From: Bacteroidota bacterium
GTDB taxonomy: Bacteria > Bacteroidota > Bacteroidia > Bacteroidales > FEN-979
Assembly (NCBI GenBank): GCA_026391735.1
Contig: JAPLDL010000013.1
Span: 109,913-173,912 of the forward strand
DNA length: 64,000 nt
Direction: 5' to 3'
Shown here: positions 58,672 through 64,000 of the stretch, in pieces
Numbering within the stretch: position 1 is the first letter of the stretch
Layout of the letters: each line of letters starts with the position of its first letter
Program-made: the position numbers and the translations under genes
The notes under the pieces: generated by a model
What the model was told of the DNA's origin: nothing
Database searches by the model: none
What the model saw: only the letters and a program-made list of their open reading frames with translations

Positions 58672-59451
58672 TTAAGGTTTAATTTTCTGGTAAAGTGATA
58701 TCAGGTAATGATCATAATAGCCAGCAATAGTCTGCTCAACTTCCGCTAAAGGTTTAACAGGAACCAGGTCCACTACTTCAGAAAATGTCAATCCCGATTT
58801 AAAAAGAGTTTCTGTTGTGCCGCTTAGCATTTCTGAGATCACTGATTTGGCTTCGGATTCATCCATACCGAAGGAAACTGCAAGTGCCCTTAATTTCTCA
58901 ATCTGGGGCCAGAAATAAGTGTGTCCCATGGCACTGATCATTGCATATGCTTCAATCTTCGACTCTGCCACTTCAGGAAATGCTCCAAGGGGTTTCATTA
59001 TCTCTGTCAGTTGAGCTTTTCTATCATCAGACATTAATGGTGAAAAGCAAACCGGGTTTATTCCTTGGTTAATAATGGAGGAAGCACTGGGATTGATGCG
59101 GGCCAGGTTAGAAAATCCTCCAAGGCCCTCTGACATTTTTTGAATGGTAAGCTTAGGGGCCAATGATACAAGGATTGAATCAGGCTTTACATGATCCCTG
59201 ATTTTAGCCAGTGTCTCCATCATGACCGGTGGATGGACCGCAAGAAATACAATGTCGGCCGCCGTAACAGAAGACAGATCCGTAGATGACGTGTGAATTT
59301 CAGGAAATTTCGACTTTAATGCAGATAATACCGCTTCCTGGGGATCAAAAACCAAAATTTCTTTAAACGATTTTGAAACATTTTTGTAGGCAGTCAGGAA
59401 GATCCTTGTGATCCTTCCTCCACCAATAAATCCGATTGATGTTGTTTCCAT
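58672..59451 (-). CDS. Pyrroline-5-carboxylate reductase-like oxidoreductase
   Basis: About 260 residues from ATG 59449-59451. Rossmann start IGFIGGGRITRIF (GxGxxG variant GGGRI), an NADP-type fold, and the helical C-terminal dimerisation domain of the ProC/F420-dependent reductase superfamily (GTTETLFKSG). The sequence is far from housekeeping ProC and its position between an outer-membrane protein and ArsR suggests a different, unknown substrate. Confidence 0.75.
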   Translation of the reverse strand: METTSIGFIGGGRITRIFLTAYKNVSKSFKEILVFDPQEAVLSALKSKFPEIHTSSTDLSSVTAADIVFLAVHPPVMMETLAKIRDHVKPDSILVSLAPKLTIQKMSEGLGGFSNLARINPSASSIINQGINPVCFSPLMSDDRKAQLTEIMKPLGAFPEVAESKIEAYAMISAMGHTYFWPQIEKLRALAVSFGMDESEAKSVISEMLSGTTETLFKSGLTFSEVVDLVPVKPLAEVEQTIAGYYDHYLISLYQKIKP

Positions 59452-59455
59452 AAGT

Positions 59456-60439
59456 TTACTCCTCCATTTTGGGTTGGTTGGATTTGCGAGCCCTGGCACG
59501 GGCCTGGATCGCCATAAAATCAATTTTCTTTGTTAATCTGAATGCAATTGCATAGCCAAATGTCATCTGAATTCCATTATAGTATTTATATAAGGGGATA
59601 TCGCCGAATGCCGAAAGATACCAGTTATGCTTAAACGCATATGTGACCTGGGGTGTGAAATATACGACATCATAACCTGAAGCATCCACAATTTCGTTGT
59701 TTTCCCTGCTTGATTTTCCACGAAACTCATTCCGAAGCTGGAAATCAAGAATTAAGCTTTTCCAGGGCCGATAATTGAAATAGATAGCGCCAATCCATTG
59801 ATCCCCATACTTATAATAAAAGTTGTCGGATTGGATCAACTGAGAATATTCATATGAGGCAAACCCGGCAATTGCCGTTTTCCCAAACCCCTTTGAAACG
59901 AATATAGTTGCAAGATATCTGAAAGCGCCTGATGACGGTTGAACCGAAATGGGCAGCTGCACATTATCTACCTCCTGATCAAACACTCCAACGGGAAACT
60001 TCACCCCAATAGTCGGCGAAATTGTGAGACGAAGCTTAGAATTGCTATAGGCATTGAATTTGAGATAAAGTGCAGCATCTCCCAGGCCATATCCCTTGTA
60101 AGAATCCACACCCGGGGTTACGAGCGATTTATTAATGGAATAACCCAATTCGGTAAGTACCGTAAGCCAGTTGGTGGCACCATATCCGACCTGCAATTCC
60201 ATATAATTACTGAATGCAACTTCCTGAAATGGGAGTTCAGTAAAGTGGGCATCCCCGATATAATATGGCCCTGAATGACTATAACGGTAGGTAAGAGAAG
60301 CAGTAAGTATCCTTGATTGAAGAGCAGGTTGTTCTGCATCACTGATAAATGGATTGCCTGAAGTACAGCACTGAGCCCATAACCCAGATCCATAAATCAG
60401 GAAAAATATCAATAATGAAAACTCTTTTAAACGACTCAT
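59456..60439 (-). CDS. Outer-membrane beta-barrel-like protein with N-terminal Cys pair
   Basis: 327 residues with a signal peptide (about 1-22, ending WAQ). The mature protein begins QCCTSGNPF... or close to it, giving a vicinal Cys pair at the N-terminus. The rest alternates in amphipathic strands with aromatic girdles, as in outer-membrane transporters. It ends 4 bp before the ProC-like start. The family is not named; a link to metal(loid) uptake or efflux is inferred from context only. Confidence 0.7.
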   Translation of the reverse strand: MSRLKEFSLLIFFLIYGSGLWAQCCTSGNPFISDAEQPALQSRILTASLTYRYSHSGPYYIGDAHFTELPFQEVAFSNYMELQVGYGATNWLTVLTELGYSINKSLVTPGVDSYKGYGLGDAALYLKFNAYSNSKLRLTISPTIGVKFPVGVFDQEVDNVQLPISVQPSSGAFRYLATIFVSKGFGKTAIAGFASYEYSQLIQSDNFYYKYGDQWIGAIYFNYRPWKSLILDFQLRNEFRGKSSRENNEIVDASGYDVVYFTPQVTYAFKHNWYLSAFGDIPLYKYYNGIQMTFGYAIAFRLTKKIDFMAIQARARARKSNQPKMEE

Positions 60440-60462
60440 ATATTTCCGTTAATATTCCAGGG

Positions 60463-60804
60463 CTACTCATTAAGGACACGGATCATAACCGTATCGGAAA
60501 CTGCACCAGTAGAATTGGATAAAGTACAGGTAATTGTATTTAGTCCAATGCAACTATAACAGGCCGAATATTTTACAATCTTTCCACTTCCTTTAAGTTT
60601 ACCGTGATTGGCTTTCCAAGTATAAAGTAGATTGTCACCAACCGCTTCCATAGTGATGACCGCTGTATCAAATACTTTCACCGGATTCACAGAGGTCGTA
60701 AGGCTAATAATTTTAATATCGGCAGATGGCGTGCTATCCTTCTTTTTAGAACATGCCAAAAGGCTCACCGCTAAAAGGATTAATACAAAATAAATTTTAC
60801 TCAT
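60463..60804 (-). CDS. Small lipoprotein with Ig/PKD-like domain
   Basis: 113 residues: lipoprotein signal with lipobox LLAC (Cys18), then a beta-sandwich of the PKD kind (about 30-112, containing NLLYTWKANHGKLKGSG) and a CxxC in SACYSCIG. It probably sits on the periplasmic face of a membrane. The operon places it between a membrane thioredoxin and the outer-membrane protein. Confidence 0.68.
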   Translation of the reverse strand: MSKIYFVLILLAVSLLACSKKKDSTPSADIKIISLTTSVNPVKVFDTAVITMEAVGDNLLYTWKANHGKLKGSGKIVKYSACYSCIGLNTITCTLSNSTGAVSDTVMIRVLNE

Positions 60805-60811
60805 AAAATCA

Positions 60812-61312
60812 CTATTTAGAATTGATTTTCTGAAACTCTTTATTTAAATCATCAAACGAAAAGTATCCCGTATGACGAAAAACTTCCTTACCTGTTATAT
60901 CCAATAAAACCTGTGTTGGAATAACCGCTATACCATAATACTTCATCATGTCCTGGTTAACAGGTTTCAGGACATTCAGAAATTGCACTTTTATCTCTGA
61001 CGGGTAAGCTAACCTTACCTTCTCCATCACCTTTTCCATCATCCTGCAGGAACTACAACCGGTAGCTCCAAATTCAAGAAATGTTATGTGGTAACTTTCG
61101 CCGTTTTTCGTATAGTTAAATGCTGAATCCGCATATTGCGAAATCCCTTTCACGACAGAGGTCCCGGCCTGTTCCTTCATTTTTGCAGAAATGAGATTGT
61201 TCATGCTATCCTTAAATAGAAATAGTAAAACAAGGAACAGAACAGCCAGGGTGATGAATAAAATGCTCATCACAGATTTCAACATTGAGGTCCTTCTATT
61301 GTCAGTTTCCAT
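60812..61312 (-). CDS. Membrane-anchored thioredoxin-like protein
   Basis: 166 residues: one N-terminal helix (about 14-34) and a thioredoxin fold facing outward, with active site GCSSCRMM (Cys86, Cys89) and the cis-Pro loop VIPTQVLL. Probably a periplasmic thiol-disulfide protein acting on the Cys-rich proteins of this cluster. The start overlaps the stop of the small thioredoxin gene by 1 bp. Confidence 0.87.
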   Translation of the reverse strand: METDNRRTSMLKSVMSILFITLAVLFLVLLFLFKDSMNNLISAKMKEQAGTSVVKGISQYADSAFNYTKNGESYHITFLEFGATGCSSCRMMEKVMEKVRLAYPSEIKVQFLNVLKPVNQDMMKYYGIAVIPTQVLLDITGKEVFRHTGYFSFDDLNKEFQKINSK

Positions 61313-61569
61313 TAATAAAAGTAATCCTTTAACAGTTCATCAATCCATACTTTAATTTCAGCTTTTGATGGTACTCTCCCATCGGAAAACACTTTGTCAT
61401 TAATAATCAAAACTGGTGTTGAGGTACCAGCTTTTTCAGTATACATAGGATCCTGTTCTACTTTCTGAATATCTGCCTGATATTGGTATTCCTTTATCAG
61501 CCGGTGGCAAATATTCTCAAGTTTAAGACATTGCTGGCATTCAGGGCAGACGATTTTAATTTCGATCAT
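61312..61569 (-). CDS. Small redox-active disulfide (thioredoxin-fold) protein
   Basis: 85 residues of the glutaredoxin-like small disulfide protein family, with the three-Cys active region CPECQQC (Cys8, Cys11, Cys14) and the cis-Pro TSTPVLIIND. No signal peptide, so cytoplasmic. Such proteins are commonly found with permease and ArsR genes in anaerobes. It could reduce ArsC or the DGC proteins. Confidence 0.85.
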   Translation of the reverse strand: MIEIKIVCPECQQCLKLENICHRLIKEYQYQADIQKVEQDPMYTEKAGTSTPVLIINDKVFSDGRVPSKAEIKVWIDELLKDYFY

Positions 61570-61620
61570 TTTAGAATTTTTTGAATATGCTTTCCTAAAA
61601 TTAATGTTCTTGATGAGATA

Positions 61621-62073
61621 TCATTCACTGCCGCAGCCACAACCATGAAACGATTTTCCAGAATAAGCATCAGGACTGATACTCCCAATCATTTTTACAA
61701 TCTCATCAGTGACCTGGTCTATCATTTGGCGATGTTCGTCCTTAAGATCCTTATTTCTGACGATTTTTGTGTTAAGCGCATTTTCGTTTCCAATGATTTT
61801 CGACACATCAATAGAACCGCTGATTTTACCGCTAAACTTCTCAGTGCTTCTTTTAGCACATAGTTTATCACAGCCGTCAACCGATATTGTAGGAAACACT
61901 TTTGCAAAGTTTCTTTCTTCTTCACCGCCTGCAAGATAGAGCGGTAAACAGAGTGTTACTGTATCAATGAATTTAAGTTCTTCAAGAACTTTCCTTGTGG
62001 CGAGCCTTGAAATGGTTCCACCGAGACATTCCTCGCCACTACAGGATAATACGCCTACTTTCAAAACAGACAT
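61621..62073 (-). CDS. DGC-domain putative zinc-binding protein 1
   Basis: 150 residues of the DGC family, with N-terminal SCSGEEC (Cys11, Cys16), the motif DGC-x3-C (Asp66-Cys68, Cys72) and a C-terminal HGCGCGSE tail. The family is thought to bind metal through these cysteines; its biochemical role is unknown. It is one of three DGC proteins encoded in a row. The next gene in transcription starts about 50 bp later. Confidence 0.85.
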   Translation of the reverse strand: MSVLKVGVLSCSGEECLGGTISRLATRKVLEELKFIDTVTLCLPLYLAGGEEERNFAKVFPTISVDGCDKLCAKRSTEKFSGKISGSIDVSKIIGNENALNTKIVRNKDLKDEHRQMIDQVTDEIVKMIGSISPDAYSGKSFHGCGCGSE

Positions 62074-62085
62074 TAAGATTCCTCC

Positions 62086-62478
62086 TTAATTTATTTCATT
62101 TATTTTTCTCGCTATCTTTTCTGCGATTTCACTTATTACTGCTTCGCCATCAGCGCTAAGCTGTGTTGGTGAACCAAACTTTTTTCCTTTATGTTCCTTG
62201 ACCGTATCTAGAACCTTAATTTCTTCAACGACTACTCCTCCGGTTAATGTGACATTTTTCGCAGCACACATTTTGGGGCAACCATCAACGGTAATGCAAT
62301 CATAGCCTTCAATTTTTTCCTTTACTTCTTTATCACCGGTTACAATGTACGCAAGGCAAACCGTTTCAGATTTATCAGGACATAATTCAATAACCGTTTT
62401 TAAAACCGCTTCCCTTGCCATTAGTCCGAAAACCTTACCAATGCCACTACAAGGAACAACTTTTACTTTTTTATCCAT
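62086..62478 (-). CDS. DGC-domain putative zinc-binding protein 2
   Basis: 130 residues, a minimal DGC domain: Cys10 in VVPCSGIGK, and DGCPKMC (Asp65-Cys67, Cys71). It lacks the Cys-rich tail of copy 1 and the H-protein domain of copy 3. Its start overlaps the end of the DGC/H fusion gene by 8 bp, so the two are translationally coupled. Confidence 0.85.
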   Translation of the reverse strand: MDKKVKVVPCSGIGKVFGLMAREAVLKTVIELCPDKSETVCLAYIVTGDKEVKEKIEGYDCITVDGCPKMCAAKNVTLTGGVVVEEIKVLDTVKEHKGKKFGSPTQLSADGEAVISEIAEKIARKINEIN

Positions 62479-63328
62479 TTATTTCCTCCACCTTCTTTTT
62501 CATGATTTCAAAATATTTATCGAAACCTATCAGAAGCTCTTTATCATCCTCAAATTTTGTCAATTCAATCTCTGCTACCCAACCCAATTCGTAGGGATTC
62601 TCATTGAGCAGTTCCGGCTTGCCTACAAGCTTTTCATTGATTGAGATAACCTTTCCACTTACAGGTGAAACCAATTCAAAGACCGACTTTGACGATTCAA
62701 TCTCTCCAAGTTCGCCGAACTGGTCAATTTCAGCACCAATTTCGGGTGGTGTAAAATATAAAATGTCAGAAAGATTCTGCTGGACGAAATCTGTGACGCC
62801 TATTCTGGCCCGATTTCCTATTACATAGGCCCAGCAGTCATTTTCGTTAAAGAAGACCTCGCCGTTCTTTGGTATCCTGAAGATAAATTTGCCATTCTGA
62901 AAGGTCTCGTAAAGGAATTCACAAGACATTGCAGATTCACTGGGGGGAGGAACTATATTATCATCATTCTTATTAAGTTCATCGAAAAGAGTTTCCAATA
63001 AAGATTGTTCCTGGTCAGTGATCCTGAGGTTGTCGTTTAGCTTAATACCATGACCTTTGGCTTCTTCGGCAATGATTATTTTTTTGGTGATCTTAAGACC
63101 CTTTTCAGCAGCCAGTTTGCTTGCACATCGTGTTAGGCATCCATCTATAACCAGAAGGGGTCTCTCACTTGCAATTTTATTATATTTCTTGTCGGATACC
63201 CTGTAAAAAACCGGGCACAGTATCTCATTTTCAGCACTCTCACAAAGTTTTAGCGCGAGTTCCCTGGAAATCAGCCCAGCGCATTTATCCAATCCGTTAC
63301 ACGGCAGAATGGCAAAGTGATCAATCAT
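62471..63328 (-). CDS. Fusion of DGC domain and glycine-cleavage H-like lipoyl domain
   Basis: 285 residues. The N-terminal DGC domain (about 1-120) has Cys10, Cys16 and DGCLTRC (Asp62-Cys64, Cys68). After a linker, a full H-protein fold (about 150-280) shows ARIGVTDFVQ, the lipoylation loop IESSKSVFEL with acceptor Lys214, and PVSGKV...NENPYELGW. A lipoyl arm next to a metal/thiol domain, in an operon with HdrA-like and ferredoxin genes, suggests dithiol redox chemistry rather than glycine cleavage; no gcvT or gcvP is near. Confidence 0.88.
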   Translation of the reverse strand: MIDHFAILPCNGLDKCAGLISRELALKLCESAENEILCPVFYRVSDKKYNKIASERPLLVIDGCLTRCASKLAAEKGLKITKKIIIAEEAKGHGIKLNDNLRITDQEQSLLETLFDELNKNDDNIVPPPSESAMSCEFLYETFQNGKFIFRIPKNGEVFFNENDCWAYVIGNRARIGVTDFVQQNLSDILYFTPPEIGAEIDQFGELGEIESSKSVFELVSPVSGKVISINEKLVGKPELLNENPYELGWVAEIELTKFEDDKELLIGFDKYFEIMKKKVEEING

Positions 63329-63614
63329 GGGTTTCCATCTCCTTCCTTATTTCCTTAATACGCTGCGTAGTCATATTCTTATCCGGAAATGAAAGTGCAT
63401 CCACACCGCAGGTCTTCGAACAAGCCCTGCAAAAAACCACACAATTATCCGGATTCTTTACAATCAACCGGATCTCTTCATTTTCTCTGACCTCGAACAC
63501 TTTATGTGGGCAGAATTCTACACATTCCATGCAATAATCGCATTTGGAATAATCGATGGTCGGCTTCCAGTTGATCAGGCTGCGTTCGACTCCCATGAAA
63601 GTTGTTTCACTCAT
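63321..63614 (-). CDS. Dicluster 4Fe-4S ferredoxin
   Basis: 97 residues with two cluster motifs: CDYCMECVEFCP (Cys25, 28, 31, 35) and a second CVVFCRACSKTCG (Cys58, 62, 65, 69) with a CxxxCxxCxxxC spacing. A Trp/acidic N-terminus and a basic C-terminus flank the fold. It overlaps the H-fusion gene by 8 bp and the HdrA-like gene by 4 bp. Likely electron carrier for the DGC/lipoyl proteins. It is distinct from HgcB, lacking the terminal Cys pair. Confidence 0.87.
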   Translation of the reverse strand: MSETTFMGVERSLINWKPTIDYSKCDYCMECVEFCPHKVFEVRENEEIRLIVKNPDNCVVFCRACSKTCGVDALSFPDKNMTTQRIKEIRKEMETHD

Positions 63615-63985
63615 TTTGATTCCTCCAATTTTACAAGAGCTGCATTCACTTTTTCAATCGCCTGATCGGTTGTCATGTCGCGAATATCAATAGCGGTTAA
63701 ATCCTTGCCTACATCGAGACCGGCTTCTGCAAAGGCATCTTTAAACATCTTTCGCTGCATATTGAGAGCACAAGCTCCGATAACAACTTTCCGATGCGCT
63801 TTCAGATAATCATTTAAGAACCGATCTCCGTCTTCCTCACAAAGCTGAGGGTGGATAAAGCCATATTCAACCGGCAATTCGATTCTTACTCTGTTGATAA
63901 AGTCCCATATATCCATTTGTGAGAATCCGGGGCATTTCCCGGTGCAAACGCACATAATAAATCCAGGTTTTTCCTTTTCTGACAT
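63611..63985 (-). CDS. HdrA N-terminal-domain-like iron-sulfur protein
   Basis: 124 residues resembling the N-terminal domain of heterodisulfide reductase subunit A: CVCTGKCPGF (Cys12, 14, 18), HPQLCEEDGDRFL (Cys49), KVVIGACALNMQRKMF (Cys72) and a closing IDIRD. The FAD and ferredoxin domains of full HdrA are absent. It is the first visible gene of the operon; only 15 bp remain before the window edge, so the promoter or further upstream genes lie outside. Confidence 0.8.
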   Translation of the reverse strand: MSEKEKPGFIMCVCTGKCPGFSQMDIWDFINRVRIELPVEYGFIHPQLCEEDGDRFLNDYLKAHRKVVIGACALNMQRKMFKDAFAEAGLDVGKDLTAIDIRDMTTDQAIEKVNAALVKLEESK

Positions 63986-64000
63986 AAATCAATTTTTAAA

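Noticed and set aside
58672..59451. Housekeeping proC
   Set aside because: The nucleotide loop and context differ from proline biosynthesis genes; it lies in a metal(loid) operon.
62471..63328. A glycine cleavage H protein in glycine catabolism
   Set aside because: No gcvT, gcvP or lpd nearby and the H domain is fused to a DGC domain within a redox/metal operon.
51325..63985. A mer-type mercury resistance operon
   Set aside because: No merA, merB, merT, merP or MerR-type gene is present; the resistance genes are of the ars type.

Overview
The window reads as chromosome of an anaerobic member of the Bacteroidota, most likely Bacteroidales. The primary sigma factor is short and lacks region 1.1. 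Promoters fit the TTTG-N19/20-TAnnTTTG form of this phylum, and ribosome binding sites are mostly weak. RecR, GlmM, S15, PNPase and AroE look like Bacteroidota versions. HydG, carbamate kinase and hgcAB point to anaerobic life. No tRNA, rRNA or CRISPR array was seen.

Layout. 1-8.4 kb: a partial unknown gene, a FIST/hybrid kinase pair, a MORN-repeat protein, recR, a small ribbon-helix-helix protein, glmM and a large pentapeptide-repeat protein. 8.7-11.9 kb: TPR protein, ComA-like phosphosulfolactate synthase, aroE. 12-24.8 kb: housekeeping core (aldehyde dehydrogenase, rpsO, pnp, rpoD, rpe, HD protein, universal stress protein, glycosyltransferases, DegT aminotransferase, ligA). 24.8-30.5 kb: envelope genes, including a double aspartic-protease-like protein, a protein with four glycogen-binding-like modules, and an ECF sigma/anti-sigma pair with two beta-strand-rich surface proteins. 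30.5-39.8 kb: two EamA transporters, hydG with two TM1266-type regulators around a histidine kinase, carbamate kinase, mtaB, an inositol-phosphatase-like protein and a macrodomain protein. 39.8-51 kb: outer-membrane, esterase and sensor-kinase genes plus two gene remnants (a type IIG methyltransferase tail and an arsenate-reductase tail).

The most notable part is 51.3-64 kb, an almost unbroken run of 22 same-strand genes read right to left. In order of transcription they are: HdrA-N-like protein, ferredoxin, a DGC-domain/glycine-cleavage-H fusion, two more DGC proteins, two thioredoxin-fold proteins, a lipoprotein, an outer-membrane protein, a ProC-like oxidoreductase and a first ArsR. After a promoter with a 14-bp palindrome come a secreted Cys-tailed protein, an FtsX-type permease and its ATPase, a second ArsR, ArsC, a small Cys-rich membrane protein, a CcdA-like protein, HgcA, HgcB and an Acr3 arsenite exporter. 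HgcA carries the diagnostic NVWCAAGK motif plus five membrane helices. HgcB carries two 4Fe-4S motifs, Cys73 and a terminal Cys pair. The mercury-methylation pair therefore sits inside an arsenic-type detoxification operon, physically between the arsenate reductase and the arsenite exporter. Three otherwise unrelated proteins of this operon end in or near the same Ser-Ser-Cys-Cys signature, which suggests a shared thiol-metal(loid) handling chemistry (inference).

A second unexplained signal is a set of short intergenic word repeats with a strict 7- or 8-nt period. They often start at a stop codon, sometimes flip orientation halfway, and in one case have been captured as the N-terminus of a secreted protein.
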